A DNA stretch of 64,000 bases from Gammaproteobacteria bacterium (GTDB taxonomy: Bacteria > Pseudomonadota > Gammaproteobacteria > JACKNK01): contig JACKNJ010000003.1 in the NCBI GenBank assembly GCA_024234895.1, forward strand, positions 281,963 through 345,962. Reading direction: 5' to 3'. Positions 49,226 to 60,773 of this stretch are shown piece after piece. Every line of letters begins with the position of its first letter. Position 1 is the stretch's first letter. Both the position numbers and the translations under genes were made by a program. The notes under the pieces are model-generated. The model was not told where the DNA came from, did not search any database, and saw only the letters and a list, made by a program, of their open reading frames with translations.

Positions 49226-50677
49226 GTGAGATTTTTCCGCCCCATCCTGTTCATCCAGGCCTTCGTGCTGCTGCTCAGCGCGGGCTTGATGCTGATATCG
49301 GCCGGACTGGCTTCCTGGCACACGGAAGTCGAATTGATCGATTTCATGACCGCCTCGCTGATCGCGTTCGTGGCCGCGCTGCCGGCGTTCTTCTTCGGCT
49401 TCAAGGGGCAGTTCACGCTGACCACCAAGCAGTTGTTCCTGGTCACCCCATTGAGTTGGGCGGTGATGTGCGTGGCCGGTGCCCTGCCGTTACACCTGGC
49501 TCTGCCGGGGCTCAGCTTCACGGATGCCATGTTCGAGTCGGTATCCGGCCTGACCACGACCGGCTCCACGGTGCTGACCGGGCTCGATCACATGCCGCGC
49601 TCGGTCCTGCTGTGGCGGGCCTTGCTGCAATGGGTCGGCGGCATCGGCATCGTCGTGCTCGGTATCGCGATCCTGCCCTTCCTGCAGGTCGGCGGCATGC
49701 GACTGTTCCGTACCGAATCCTCGGACTGGTCGGACAAGACCATGCCGCGCTCGCACGTGCTGATCCGTACCATCGGCTTCGTCTACTTCGGACTGACGGT
49801 GCTTGCCTTCCTTGCCTATCTGCTTACCGGCATGGGCTTGTTCGACGCGCTCACGCACGCGATGACCTCCGTGTCTACCGGCGGTTTTTCCAATTACGAC
49901 GCCTCGATGGGGCACTTCAACGACATGCCGGGTGTGCTTTGGGTGAGCAGCCTGTTCATGGTGCTCAGTTCCTTGCCATTCCTGCTGTACACGCGCGCGA
50001 TGCGCGGCGATTTCGGTGCCTTGTGGAACGATCAGCAGATACGCGGGTTCCTCAAGTTTCTGCTCGTCGTGATCGCGGTACTCAGCCTGGAGCGGGATTT
50101 TCTCGAACACGAGTCCTGGTTCGAGGCGGTCACGCAATCGACCTTCAACATCGTCTCCGTGGTCACCACCACCGGCTACGCGAGCGAGGACTACACGCTG
50201 TGGAGCGGCTTCGCGGCGACATTGTTTTTCTACCTGACGTTCGTCGGCGGCTGTTCCGGCTCGACCACGGGCGCGATGAAGATCTTCCGCTTCCAGATCG
50301 CGATGGTCGTGCTACGCCATCAGTTGCGCTGGATGCGCCATCCGCGGGGCGTGTTCGCGACCCGCTACAACGGCAAGATCGTGCCCGATGAGGTGGTGCG
50401 CTCGGTGGTCGGCTTCTCGTTCTATTTCTTCGCCACGGTCGCGATCATCGCCTTGGGATTGTCGCTGCTCGGCTACGACCTGTTGACCAGCCTGAGTGGC
50501 GCCGCCACGGCGGTCGCCAACGTCGGCCCCGGCGTCGGCGACATCATCGGTCCGGCCGGCAATTTCCAGAGCCTGTCCGACCCGGCGAAATGGCTGCTGA
50601 TCATCGGTATGCTGCTCGGACGCCTTGAAATACTGACCGTGCTGATCGTGTTCACGCCGATGTTCTGGCAGCGCTGA
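49226..50677 (+). CDS. trkH: Potassium uptake protein TrkH/TrkG family
   Basis: This 483-residue membrane protein has four pore-loop filters of the Trk/Ktr superfamily (GLTTTGSTVL, SVSTGGFSNYD, VVTTTGYASEDY, AVANVGPGVGD) between TM pairs. It conducts K+ with a TrkA regulatory subunit, which is not in this window. GTG 49226 (MRFFRPILFIQAFVLLLS) is chosen because the first TM begins at once. A family B REP pair begins 3 nt after the stop. Confidence 0.95.
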   Translation: MRFFRPILFIQAFVLLLSAGLMLISAGLASWHTEVELIDFMTASLIAFVAALPAFFFGFKGQFTLTTKQLFLVTPLSWAVMCVAGALPLHLALPGLSFTDAMFESVSGLTTTGSTVLTGLDHMPRSVLLWRALLQWVGGIGIVVLGIAILPFLQVGGMRLFRTESSDWSDKTMPRSHVLIRTIGFVYFGLTVLAFLAYLLTGMGLFDALTHAMTSVSTGGFSNYDASMGHFNDMPGVLWVSSLFMVLSSLPFLLYTRAMRGDFGALWNDQQIRGFLKFLLVVIAVLSLERDFLEHESWFEAVTQSTFNIVSVVTTTGYASEDYTLWSGFAATLFFYLTFVGGCSGSTTGAMKIFRFQIAMVVLRHQLRWMRHPRGVFATRYNGKIVPDEVVRSVVGFSFYFFATVAIIALGLSLLGYDLLTSLSGAATAVANVGPGVGDIIGPAGNFQSLSDPAKWLLIIGMLLGRLEILTVLIVFTPMFWQR

Positions 50678-50679
50678 TC

Positions 50680-50747
50680 GTAGGGTGCGCCATGCGCACC
50701 AACCACCTGGTCGGCCAACAACCAACGGTGCGCATGGCGCACCCTGC
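50680..50747. repeat. REP family B palindrome pair
   Basis: GTAGGGTGCGCCATGCGCACC-type left arm and the inverse GGTGCGCATGGCGCACCCTG. Uninterrupted, so it shows the empty state of the IS110 target family. It fills the trkH-mutL gap. Confidence 0.92.
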
Positions 50748-50761
50748 AAATCGTTCCACAT

Positions 50762-52594
50762 ATGCCGATTCGCCAACTTCCGCCCCAATTGATCAACCAG
50801 ATCGCCGCCGGCGAGGTGGTCGAGCGCCCGGCGTCGGTGGTCAAGGAACTGCTCGAAAATTCGCTCGACGCGGGTGCCCGGCGTATCGAGGTGGATATCG
50901 AGGGCGGCGGCATCCGCCGCATCCTGATCCGCGATGACGGCGGCGGCATCCCCGAAGACGAACTGGCGCTGGCGCTGGCCCGCCACGCGACCAGCAAGAT
51001 CACCTCGCTGGCGGACCTGGAGGCGGTCGGCAGCCTCGGCTTCCGCGGTGAGGCGCTGCCCAGTATCGCGTCGGTGTCGCGTCTGACGCTGACTTCGCGA
51101 AGCGCGGATGCGGAACATGCGTTCGCGGTCAGCAGCGACGGCAGCGACCGCGTCGATGCGCCGAAGCCTGCCGCGCACCCGCAGGGCACTGCGGTCGACG
51201 TGCGCGACCTGTTCTACAACACGCCGGCGCGGCGCAAGTTCCTGCGCACCGAGCAGACCGAGTTCCGCCACCTCGAACAGGTGGTCAAACGCATCGCACT
51301 GTCTCGTTTCGATGTGGCCATGCAGATGCGCCACAACCAGCGCGCCAGCCTGCGTTTCGATGCGTCCGACACGCGCCAGGGCTGGGAGAAGCGGGTCGCC
51401 GAGGTCTGCGGTGCGCCGTTCATCGAGAACGCGGTTTTCGTCGATCAGCAGATCGGCGAGTTGCGCCTGTGGGGCTGGATCGCACGGCCGACCTTCTCGC
51501 GCAGCCAGGCCGACATGCAGTACTTCTACATCAACGGGCGCATGGCGCGGGACAAGCTGATCGGCCACGCGGTGCGGCAGGCCTATCAGGACGTGCTCTA
51601 TCACGGGCGTCATCCGGCCTTCGTGTTGTATCTCGAACTCGATCCGACTCTGGTCGACGTGAATGCCCATCCGACCAAGCACGAGGTGCGTTTTCGCGAT
51701 CAGCGTCGCGTGCACGATTTCCTGTTCAGCACGGTGCATCGCGCGCTGGCCGAGATCCGCCCCGGCGACGAGGACAGCGGCGCCGTGCCGGCCGATCACG
51801 GACTGGCGGGGCTGACCGCCATGGCGACGACTTCGTTGCCGCCGCCGACGACGCCGATGATGCCGCCGCCGACGCGATACGCGGTGCCGACGCAGGGGCG
51901 TATCTCGCTGCCGCTCCGCGAGCACATTGCCAATTACGAGCGCCTGCAGTCGCCGCGCCCTGAACCGGGCGCCACGCCGGTCGGAATGTCGACGGACGAC
52001 AGCGATGCCGCGCCACCGCTGGGTTTCGCGCTCGCGCAACTGCATGGCGTGTTCGTGCTCGCGCAGAACGCGCAGGGTCTGGTGCTGGTCGACATGCACG
52101 CGGCCCACGAGCGCATCAGCTACGAACGTCTGAAGACCGCGCTGGACGGCGATGGCATCCGCTCCCAGCCGCTGCTGGTGCCGGTATCGGTGCCGGTCAG
52201 CGCGCGCGAGGCGGACGTCGCCGAGCAGCACGCCGAGGATTTCCAGCGGCTGGGCATGGAGATCGAACGCTCGGGTCCGGAGAGCCTCCGCGTGCGTTCG
52301 GTGCCGACGCTGCTGGCCCAGTCGGACCCGGCCGCGCTGGTCCGCGACGTGCTCGCCGATCTGATCGCCGAGGGTAGTTCCAGCCGTCTGCGCGAGTCCA
52401 TCAACGAGGTGTTGTCGACCATGGCCTGTCACGGCTCGGTGCGCGCCAACCGCCGTTTGACCGTGCCGGAGATGAACGCCTTGCTGCGCGACATGGAACG
52501 CACCGAGCGTAGCGGCCAGTGCAATCACGGGCGTCCGACCTGGGTGCAGCTCGACATGGCGGAACTCGACCGGCTGTTCCTGCGAGGTCGTTGA
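50762..52594 (+). CDS. mutL: DNA mismatch repair protein MutL
   Basis: This 610-residue protein has an N-terminal GHKL ATPase ([51 protein letters not shown]), a Pro/Thr-rich linker (about 355-420), and a C-terminal dimerisation domain ending [16 protein letters not shown]. It links MutS to downstream nicking and helicase steps. It precedes miaA and hfq, the conserved mutL-miaA-hfq order. Confidence 0.98.
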   Translation: MPIRQLPPQLINQIAAGEVVERPASVVKELLENSLDAGARRIEVDIEGGGIRRILIRDDGGGIPEDELALALARHATSKITSLADLEAVGSLGFRGEALPSIASVSRLTLTSRSADAEHAFAVSSDGSDRVDAPKPAAHPQGTAVDVRDLFYNTPARRKFLRTEQTEFRHLEQVVKRIALSRFDVAMQMRHNQRASLRFDASDTRQGWEKRVAEVCGAPFIENAVFVDQQIGELRLWGWIARPTFSRSQADMQYFYINGRMARDKLIGHAVRQAYQDVLYHGRHPAFVLYLELDPTLVDVNAHPTKHEVRFRDQRRVHDFLFSTVHRALAEIRPGDEDSGAVPADHGLAGLTAMATTSLPPPTTPMMPPPTRYAVPTQGRISLPLREHIANYERLQSPRPEPGATPVGMSTDDSDAAPPLGFALAQLHGVFVLAQNAQGLVLVDMHAAHERISYERLKTALDGDGIRSQPLLVPVSVPVSAREADVAEQHAEDFQRLGMEIERSGPESLRVRSVPTLLAQSDPAALVRDVLADLIAEGSSSRLRESINEVLSTMACHGSVRANRRLTVPEMNALLRDMERTERSGQCNHGRPTWVQLDMAELDRLFLRGR

Positions 52595-52616
52595 CCCGAT
52601 GTCGTGGCAGTTCTCT

Positions 52617-52689
52617 GTAGGAGCGGCTTCAGCCGCGATCGACGTTGGTGTTGTCGCTGAACGCCGATCGCGGCTGAAGCCGCTCCTAC
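52617..52689. repeat. REP family A pair
   Basis: Consensus GTAGGAGCGGCTTCAGCCGC and its inverse in the mutL-miaA gap. Confidence 0.93.
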
Positions 52690-52713
52690 ATCGGCGGTGC
52701 GAAGGTTCCGGCG

Positions 52714-53625
52714 ATGTCTGACGGGCGCATCGTCTGCCTGATGGGGCCGACTGCCGCAGGCAAGACCGATCTCGCCGTGGCCATGGTCGAGGCCTTCGGC
52801 ATGGACATCGTCAGCGTCGATTCGGCGATGGTCTATCGCGGCATGGACATTGGCACCGCCAAGCCGGATACCGAGACCCTTGCGCGCGCGCCACATCGCC
52901 TGATCGACATCTGCGACCCGGCCGACGCCTACTCCGCGGGGCGCTTCCGCGATGACGCCCGCCGCGAGATCGCTGCGATTCAGGCCGCCGGACGCACGCC
53001 GTTGCTGGTCGGCGGCACGATGCTGTACTACCGCGCGCTGCTGGGCGGCATCGCGGCGTTGCCGCCATCCGACCCAGAGGTCCGCGAACCCTTGCTCGCG
53101 GAACTGGCCGAACTGGGCGCGCCGGCCTTGCACACGCGCCTGCTGGCGATCGACCCGGTCGCCGGCGCGCGCATCCATCCCAACGATCCGCAGCGCATCG
53201 TCCGCGCACTTGAAGTGCACTCGATCAGCGGTCGCACGCTGACCGACTTCCAGAACCAGACCCCGCCAGGCTGGGACGGCCCGGTGCTGAAAATCGCGGT
53301 GATGCCGGAGAGCCGGGAGGTGTTGCATGAACGCATCGCGCGGCGCTTCCACGCGATGCTCGACGCCGGACTGATCGAGGAGGTGGAGGCCCTCCATCGA
53401 CGTGGCGACCTGAATCCGGAACTCCCGTCGATTCGCGCGGTCGGTTACCGGCAGGTATGGAGCTATCTGGCCGGCGAGATCAGCCACGACACCATGATCG
53501 AGCGCGGCATCATAGCCACCCGCCAGCTCGCCAAACGGCAATACACCTGGCTGCGCAGCGAGACCGATCTGCACGTATTGACCAAGGCCAATTTGGACCA
53601 GGTCCAAGGCTTGCTAAGTACCTAG
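52714..53625 (+). CDS. miaA: tRNA dimethylallyltransferase MiaA
   Basis: This 303-residue protein has the P-loop [35 protein letters not shown] and the C-terminal [12 protein letters not shown]. It adds a dimethylallyl group to A37 of tRNAs reading UNN codons. It follows mutL and precedes hfq by about 145 nt. Length is normal. Confidence 0.98.
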   Translation: MSDGRIVCLMGPTAAGKTDLAVAMVEAFGMDIVSVDSAMVYRGMDIGTAKPDTETLARAPHRLIDICDPADAYSAGRFRDDARREIAAIQAAGRTPLLVGGTMLYYRALLGGIAALPPSDPEVREPLLAELAELGAPALHTRLLAIDPVAGARIHPNDPQRIVRALEVHSISGRTLTDFQNQTPPGWDGPVLKIAVMPESREVLHERIARRFHAMLDAGLIEEVEALHRRGDLNPELPSIRAVGYRQVWSYLAGEISHDTMIERGIIATRQLAKRQYTWLRSETDLHVLTKANLDQVQGLLST

Positions 53626-53769
53626 CTGTGCTAGACTTCTGCCTCCTTATGCGTCCCGTCAAGCCTGTCGACGGGGCGTCAAATCCGGGGCTTCGGCGCC
53701 CCACATGAACACTTGCTTGGCAAACCGGCTGAGCCATCACCGATACAGAACAACAAGAGGGCGGGATAA

Positions 53770-54033
53770 ATGGCCAAGGGGCAATCGTTGCAGGAACCGT
53801 TTCTGAACGCGCTGCGCAGGGAACGCATTCCGGTTTCCATCTTTCTGGTCAACGGCATCAAGCTGCAGGGCCAGATCGAATCGTTCGATCAGTTCGTCGT
53901 GCTGTTGAAGAACAGCGTCAGCCAGATGATCTACAAGCACGCGATCTCCACCGTCGTGCCGTCGCGTAATGTTCGCGTCAATCTGAATGACGAGGATGGC
54001 GGCGATGGTGACGGCGATGGCGACGCCGAATGA
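53770..54033 (+). CDS. hfq: RNA chaperone Hfq
   Basis: This 87-residue Sm-like protein has [40 protein letters not shown] and [14 protein letters not shown]. The C-terminal tail is short and ends in an unusual run of Asp/Gly ([14 protein letters not shown]), an acidic tip of the kind that helps release RNA. It pairs small RNAs with mRNAs as a hexamer. It is followed by a GC hairpin and hflX. Confidence 0.98.
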   Translation: MAKGQSLQEPFLNALRRERIPVSIFLVNGIKLQGQIESFDQFVVLLKNSVSQMIYKHAISTVVPSRNVRVNLNDEDGGDGDGDGDAE

Positions 54034-54067
54034 TCCGGTGAACCCCATTTGAACAACGCAGTATTTC

Positions 54068-54087
54068 GCGGGGCCGTTCGGCCCCGC
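54068..54087 (+). terminator. GC hairpin after hfq
   Basis: GCGGGGCC-gttc-GGCCCCGC, 34 nt after the hfq stop. There is no T run, so termination may be partial. Confidence 0.5.
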
Positions 54088-54138
54088 AGTCGTCTCTCCC
54101 CGTTGCATTTCCTGCCCATCACCACGCGGTAACCCCCC

Positions 54139-55461
54139 TTGTTCGAACGCCCCAAATCCGGCGAACGCGCGCTTCTCGTCCACATGGAGATGCGTGATGA
54201 AGACGTTCGCGAGGAACTCGCCGAGTTCCAGGCCCTGGCCGAGTCGGCCGGTGCGATCGTGGTCGGTTCGGTGATCGGCACGCGCCGGTTGATCGATCCG
54301 AAGACCTTCATCGGCGGTGGCAAGGTCGAGGAGGTCAAGGCAGCGGTGCAGGCGCTGGAAGCCGATGTCGTGCTGTTCAACCACACGCTGCGCCCGAGCC
54401 AGGAGCGCAACCTGGAGCGTCTGGTGGAACGCCGCGTGCTCGATCGCACCGGGCTGATCCTCGACATCTTCGCGCAGCGCGCCCGCTCCCATGAGGGCAA
54501 GTTGCAGGTCGAACTCGCGCAACTGCGTCATCTGTCCACACGTCTGGTGCGTGGCTGGACCCACCTGGAACGCCAGAAGGGCGGTATCGGCCTGCGCGGC
54601 CCGGGCGAGACCCAGCTCGAAACCGACCGCCGGCTGCTCGGCGAGCGTGTCAAACAGTTGCAGGCACGGCTTGAGCGGGTGCGGCAGCGCCGCCAGCAGG
54701 GCCGCCAGGCGCGCCGCAAGAACGAGGTGCCGACGGTGTCCGTGGTCGGTTACACCAACGCCGGCAAGTCCACGCTGTTCAATACGCTGACCGGCGCCAC
54801 CGTCTATGCGGCGAACCAGCTGTTCGCGACCCTCGATCCGACCCTGCGCAAGCTTGATCTCGGCCATGGCGCCGAGGTGGTCATCGCCGACACGGTTGGT
54901 TTCATCCGCCATCTGCCGCACGATCTGGTCGATGCCTTCCACTCGACGCTGCAGGAGACGGTCGAGGCCGATCTGCTGCTGCACGTGATCGACGCCGCCG
55001 ACCCGGAACGCAACGAACACATCGAACAGGTACAGGCCGTGCTGGCCGAGATCGGCGCCAGCGACGTGCCGCAGATCCGCGTGATGAACAAGCTCGATAT
55101 CCTGCCGGTCGAGGAGGGCGGCGGTCCGCCGCGTGTCGAGCGCGACGAGAATGGCGATGTCCGCCGTGTGTGGGTATCGGCGATGCGAGGCGAAGGACTC
55201 GAGCTGCTCACCGACGCCGTCCGGGAGCACGTCGCCGGCCGCCTGGTGCGCGGCTGGCTGACCCTGCCGGCTTCGGCAGGCCGCGCCCGCGCGCAGCTGT
55301 TCGACATGCATGTGGTGGTCGACGAACGTGTCGATGAGCAGGGCGACATGGCCTTGCGGATCGAACTTCCGGTCGATCGTTTCGAGCGCCTCAAGAACGA
55401 GGGCAGGCTGCCGGGCGTCTGGGTGGCCGAGGTGGATATCGGGGTCACACCACAAGCCTGA
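54139..55461 (+). CDS. hflX: GTPase HflX
   Basis: This 440-residue protein has an N-terminal HflX domain (about 1-170, KTFIGGGKVEEVKAAV), a coiled helical linker, and a GTPase domain with G1 GYTNAGKSTLFN (near 205), G3 ADTVGFIRHLP and NKLD. It splits stalled or hibernating ribosomes, mainly in heat stress. The TTG start gives LFERPKSGERALLVH, which matches the usual beginning; ATG 54184 would drop it. Confidence 0.96.
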   Translation: MFERPKSGERALLVHMEMRDEDVREELAEFQALAESAGAIVVGSVIGTRRLIDPKTFIGGGKVEEVKAAVQALEADVVLFNHTLRPSQERNLERLVERRVLDRTGLILDIFAQRARSHEGKLQVELAQLRHLSTRLVRGWTHLERQKGGIGLRGPGETQLETDRRLLGERVKQLQARLERVRQRRQQGRQARRKNEVPTVSVVGYTNAGKSTLFNTLTGATVYAANQLFATLDPTLRKLDLGHGAEVVIADTVGFIRHLPHDLVDAFHSTLQETVEADLLLHVIDAADPERNEHIEQVQAVLAEIGASDVPQIRVMNKLDILPVEEGGGPPRVERDENGDVRRVWVSAMRGEGLELLTDAVREHVAGRLVRGWLTLPASAGRARAQLFDMHVVVDERVDEQGDMALRIELPVDRFERLKNEGRLPGVWVAEVDIGVTPQA

Positions 55462-55564
55462 TTTTCGGCTGGGGATATTCGACTGCCAATCAGGGGGTTT
55501 CGGAACCTTTCCGATCGGTTTGACTTCTCACCCTGGCCGAACATGGGTGTCGGCGATCGCGCGG

Positions 55565-55593
55565 TCGAAATGGCGGCGGCGACTGGCTACAAT
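55565..55593 (+). promoter_or_regulatory. Candidate sigma-70 promoter before hflK
   Basis: TCGAAA (55565-55570), 17-nt spacer, TACAAT (55588-55593). It lies 79 nt before the hflK ATG in a 211-nt gap with no other feature. Confidence 0.4.
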
Positions 55594-55672
55594 TCGCGGC
55601 CTTTGGGTTCGTGTCTCCAGTGACGCGGAGCCGGCGCACCGCGCAAACACGTTTTATTACGGGAGACGCAAG

Positions 55673-56863
55673 ATGGCCTGGAACGAACCGGGTGGTGGCA
55701 ATAACGATCCCTGGGGTGGGGGTGGTCGCGGTGGCGATCAGGGCCCGCCAGACCTGGACGAGGTCCTGAAGAAGCTTCAGGACAAGCTCGGCGGGTTGTT
55801 CGGTGGTAACGGCGGCCAGCGTGGTGGCGGGAGCAGCGGCGGCAACGGCGCGACCCCGATCCGTGGTGGCAAGTCCGGTGGCGCCGGCTTTGGCCTGCTG
55901 CTGGGTATCGCGCTGATCCTGTGGGTCGCTTCCGGCATCTACATCATCGAGCCGGCGCAGCGCGGCGTGGTGCTGCGTTTCGGTCAGTACGCCGAGACCA
56001 CGGCGGAAGGCCCGCACTGGCACATCCCGTATCCGATCGAGACCGTCGAGAAGGTCGATGTCGATCAGGTCCGCTCGGTGTCGCACAAGACCGCGATGCT
56101 GACCCAGGACGAGAACATCGTCGAAATCGACATGGCGGTGCAGTACCGCGTCAAGTCGGCCTCGGATTATCTCTTCCAGACCCGCAGCCCGGATGCGACC
56201 CTGAAGCAGGCGACCGAAAGCGCGGTGCGCGAGGTCATCGGCCAGAGCAAGATGGACTTCGTGCTCACCGAGGGGCGCACGGAGATCGTCGCGCGCACCG
56301 AGCAGTTGATCCAGGAACTGGTCGATCGATACCAGACCGGGCTCGACATCACCTCCGTGAACCTCCAGGACGCGCAGCCGCCGGAGCCTGTCCAGGCGGC
56401 GTTCAACGACGCGGTGAAGGCGCGTGAGGATGAGCAGCGCCTGAAGAACGAGGCCGAGGCCTACGCCAGCGAGATCATCCCGAAGGCACGCGGTGAAGCG
56501 GATCGCCGCCTGAAGTCCGCGGAGGCCTACAAGGCCGAGGTCATCGCCAACGCCGAGGGTGAGGCCGCGCGCTTCGAATCCCTGCTGACCGAGTACGCGA
56601 AGGCCCCGAAGGTCACCCGCGAGCGCCTGTATCTCGAGACCATCGAGCAGGTGCTGGGCAGCACCAGCAAGATCATGATCGATACCGACGGCGGCAACAG
56701 CCTGATGTATCTGCCGATCGACAAGCTGATCCAGCGCAGCGCGGTGGACGATTCCAACGAGGACACCGCGAACACGCCGGCAACCGGCCCGCGTTCGCTG
56801 ATTCCGCCGCAGATCGATAATCGCGGCGTGCGTCCCAACGTCCGTCAGCGGGAGATTCGCTAA
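55673..56863 (+). CDS. hflK: FtsH protease modulator HflK
   Basis: This 396-residue protein has a Gly/Asn-rich cytoplasmic N-terminus (MAWNEPGGGNNDPWGGGGR), one TM helix (GFGLLLGIALILWVASGIY) and a periplasmic SPFH/band-7 domain with RGVVLRFGQY, then a long coiled coil. With HflC it forms a ring around FtsH and restrains its proteolysis. It overlaps hflC by one base (TAATG). Confidence 0.98.
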   Translation: MAWNEPGGGNNDPWGGGGRGGDQGPPDLDEVLKKLQDKLGGLFGGNGGQRGGGSSGGNGATPIRGGKSGGAGFGLLLGIALILWVASGIYIIEPAQRGVVLRFGQYAETTAEGPHWHIPYPIETVEKVDVDQVRSVSHKTAMLTQDENIVEIDMAVQYRVKSASDYLFQTRSPDATLKQATESAVREVIGQSKMDFVLTEGRTEIVARTEQLIQELVDRYQTGLDITSVNLQDAQPPEPVQAAFNDAVKAREDEQRLKNEAEAYASEIIPKARGEADRRLKSAEAYKAEVIANAEGEAARFESLLTEYAKAPKVTRERLYLETIEQVLGSTSKIMIDTDGGNSLMYLPIDKLIQRSAVDDSNEDTANTPATGPRSLIPPQIDNRGVRPNVRQREIR

Positions 56864-57747
56864 TGACCCAGAACAAGAACCTGATGGTGATCGGGCTGGT
56901 CCTGCTGGGCCTGCTGATCTGGAGTTCCATGTTCATCGTCGATCAGCGTGAGCGGGCCATCCTGTTCCGCCTCGGCGAGATCGTGCACTCGGACTTTGCG
57001 CCCGGCCTGCATTTCAAGATCCCGGTGATCAACAACGTGCGCAAGTTCGACGGTCGCATCCTGACCATGGACTCGCAGCCCGAGCGTTACCTGACCAGCG
57101 AAAAGAAGAACGTGATCGTCGATTCCTTCGTCAAATGGCGGATCAAGGACGTCGCGACCTTCTACCGTTCCACTGGCGGTGACGAGCGGCTGGCCTCCAC
57201 GCGTCTGTCGCAGATCATCAAGGACATGCTGCGCGCCGAGTTCGCCAAGCGCACCATCCAGGAGGTGGTCGCCGGCGATCGCACGCAGATCATGGATGTG
57301 CTCAGCAGCCAGGCCACCATGGCGGTGAGCGATCTCGGTATCGACGTGGTCGACGTGCGCATCAAGCGGATCGACCTGCCCACCGACGTGTCGGACTCGG
57401 TCTATCAGCGCATGCGCGCCGAGCGTGCCCGCGTCGCCAAGGACTTCCGCTCCCGCGGTGAGGAGCGCGCGATCCGCATCCGCGCCGAGGCCGATCGCGA
57501 ACGCACCGTGTTGCTCGCCGAGGCCTATCGCGACGCTGAGCGCCTGCGCGGTGAGGGCGACGCCTCTGCGGCGGAGATCTACGCCAAGGCCTTCGAACGC
57601 GACGAGGAGTTCTACTCGCTCTATCGCAGTCTGCAAGCCTATCGGAGCAGCTTCACGGGGCCCGAGGACGTGCTGCTGTTGAAGCCGGACAGCGACTTCT
57701 TCCGCTACTTCAACAACTTGCAGGGCACGGAAACCGGTAACCCGTAA
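56863..57747 (+). CDS. hflC: FtsH protease modulator HflC
   Basis: This 294-residue protein has one N-terminal TM helix (LMVIGLVLLGLLIWSSMFIV) and an SPFH domain (QRERAILFRLGEIV) followed by helical sequence (AERARVAKDFRSRGEERAIR). It is the HflK partner. It is read with hflK upstream and the small DUF2065 gene downstream. Confidence 0.98.
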   Translation: MTQNKNLMVIGLVLLGLLIWSSMFIVDQRERAILFRLGEIVHSDFAPGLHFKIPVINNVRKFDGRILTMDSQPERYLTSEKKNVIVDSFVKWRIKDVATFYRSTGGDERLASTRLSQIIKDMLRAEFAKRTIQEVVAGDRTQIMDVLSSQATMAVSDLGIDVVDVRIKRIDLPTDVSDSVYQRMRAERARVAKDFRSRGEERAIRIRAEADRERTVLLAEAYRDAERLRGEGDASAAEIYAKAFERDEEFYSLYRSLQAYRSSFTGPEDVLLLKPDSDFFRYFNNLQGTETGNP

Positions 57748-57761
57748 CCGGCAGGCAGGAC

Positions 57762-57956
57762 ATGTCCGTCGCATGGTCCGATCTCTGGGCCGCGCTCGCG
57801 CTGATGCTGGTGTTGGAAGGGCTGATGCCCTTCCTGTCACCGGCGAAACTGCGCGAGACATTGCTCCGTGTCCTCGAACTGGATGATCGAACCCTGCGCA
57901 CGATCGGCGTGATCAGTATCATCGCGGGTTTGCTGCTGCTTCACTGGGCCCGCTAA
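57762..57956 (+). CDS. DUF2065 small membrane protein (YjeT-like)
   Basis: This 64-residue protein has two TM helices (LWAALALMLVLEGLMPFL and IGVISIIAGLLLLHW) joined by SPAKLRETLLRVLELDDR, the DUF2065 pattern. The family regularly follows hflC; the function is unknown, perhaps a small HflKC-associated protein. It begins 14 nt after hflC. Confidence 0.88.
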   Translation: MSVAWSDLWAALALMLVLEGLMPFLSPAKLRETLLRVLELDDRTLRTIGVISIIAGLLLLHWAR

Positions 57957-57981
57957 GGCACCCGAGACAGGCCTTCACCGA

Positions 57982-59163
57982 ATGAAAGACCAACGCTGGA
58001 TCCTGCCCGAGGGCATCGAAGAGGTTGCTCCGCCGCGCGCGCACGAGCTGGAAATGCTGCGTCGCGAGCTGGTCGATCTGTACGCGACCTGGGGTTACCG
58101 CCTGATCATGCCGCCGATGGTCGAGTACCTGGAGTCGCTGCTGGTCGGCAGCGCGTCCGATCTGAACCTCGACACCGTCAAGTTCGTCGATCAGGTCAGC
58201 GGTCGCATGATGGGCATCCGCGCCGACATGACGCCGCAGGCCGCGCGCATCGACGCGCATCATTTCCATACCGACGCCCCCGTGCGTCTGTGTTATCTCG
58301 GCACCGTGCTGCACGCCCGCCCCGATGCCTTCGGCGGCACGCGCAGCCCCCTGCAGGTCGGCTGCGAGCTGTACGGCCACGATGGCGCGGAGAGCGACGC
58401 GGAGATCATCGCGCTGGTGCTGGCGACCCTTCGTACCACCGGAATCGCCGATTTCTGGATCGATCTCGGCCACGTCGGCGTGTTCCGGGAACTGGCCAGT
58501 CATGCAGGCCTGGATCGACGTGCCGAGGAGACCCTGTTCGACATGCTCCAGCGCAAGGCGCGTCCGGAGATGGCCGAATACCTCGCGGGGCGCGTCAGTG
58601 CCCGCAATGCACAGATGTTGTTGGCCCTCGTCGAGTTGAATGGCGATGCGTCCGTGCTGGATGACGCCGCGACCGCGCTGGCCGATGCCGGTGACGGGGC
58701 CCTTGCCGCCTTGGCCGAACTGCGGGCGGTGGCCACCACGGTGATGCAGGACAACCCGGACGTGAACCTGCACTTCGATCTCGCCGAACTGCGCGGCTAC
58801 CAGTACCAGACCGGCGTCGTCTACGCGGCGTTCGTGCCCGGCGTCGGCCGTGAGGTCGCGCGTGGCGGGCGCTACAACGAGATCGGCAGTGTGTTCGGAC
58901 GGGCGCGCCCGGCGACCGGCTTCAGCGCCGATCTCAAGACCCTGCTGATCGCCGGCAGCCGCGCGGGGGCGGTCGAGAAGTCGACCATCTATGCGCCGGC
59001 GGATTCCGATCCCCAGTTGCGCCAGCGCATTGTCGAGCTGCGCGCGGCTGGTGAGCCTGTGCTGCGCGCGCTGCCCGGCCAGCATGGCGGAGCGCTCGAG
59101 ATCGGCTGTACCCGGGAGCTCAAGCGCGGCGGCGATGGCTGGCAGGTCGTCCACGTGAGCTAG
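57982..59163 (+). CDS. hisZ: ATP phosphoribosyltransferase regulatory subunit HisZ
   Basis: This 393-residue protein is a class II aminoacyl-tRNA-synthetase-like homologue of HisRS: RWILPEGIEEVAPPRAHELE, FVDQVSGRMMGIRADMTPQAA, GCELYGHDGAESD. It is shorter than true HisRS and lacks an anticodon-binding domain. HisZ partners the short form of HisG in the first step of histidine synthesis. It sits between hflC and purA as in many proteobacteria. Confidence 0.95.
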   Translation: MKDQRWILPEGIEEVAPPRAHELEMLRRELVDLYATWGYRLIMPPMVEYLESLLVGSASDLNLDTVKFVDQVSGRMMGIRADMTPQAARIDAHHFHTDAPVRLCYLGTVLHARPDAFGGTRSPLQVGCELYGHDGAESDAEIIALVLATLRTTGIADFWIDLGHVGVFRELASHAGLDRRAEETLFDMLQRKARPEMAEYLAGRVSARNAQMLLALVELNGDASVLDDAATALADAGDGALAALAELRAVATTVMQDNPDVNLHFDLAELRGYQYQTGVVYAAFVPGVGREVARGGRYNEIGSVFGRARPATGFSADLKTLLIAGSRAGAVEKSTIYAPADSDPQLRQRIVELRAAGEPVLRALPGQHGGALEIGCTRELKRGGDGWQVVHVS

Positions 59164-59170
59164 CCTTCCG

Positions 59171-60607
<1,437 letters not shown>

Positions 60608-60617
60608 TTCGGTTTTC

Positions 60618-60642
60618 GCCGCAAAGACGCAAAGACGCAAAG
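60618..60642. repeat. Family D single arm
   Basis: CGCCGCAAAGACGCAAAGAC followed by GCAAA; it matches one arm of 46761-46894. Confidence 0.65.
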
Positions 60643-60653
60643 GCGCCAAGATT

Positions 60654-60684
60654 AAAGGCCGGAACCTGGGTTCCGGCCTTTTTT
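60654..60684 (+). terminator. Intrinsic terminator of purA
   Basis: AAAGGCCGGAACC-tg-GGTTCCGGCCTTT, a perfect 13-bp stem, ending in six Ts overall. Confidence 0.93.
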
Positions 60685-60698
60685 GTGCCCTGATTTCC

Positions 60699-60747
60699 GT
60701 AGAAGCGGCTTTGATCCGATGCCGATCGCGGCTGAAGCCGCTCCTAC
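60699..60747. repeat. REP family A pair, shortened
   Basis: A diverged left arm (GTAGAAGCGGCTTTGATCC) and a consensus right arm GGCTGAAGCCGCTCCTAC. Confidence 0.8.
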
Positions 60748-60773
60748 GGATCAGCGCAACCCGCGCGACAGCG

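Noticed and set aside
57982..59163. Histidyl-tRNA synthetase hisS
   Set aside because: It is too short, has no anticodon-binding domain, and the position beside purA is that of hisZ.
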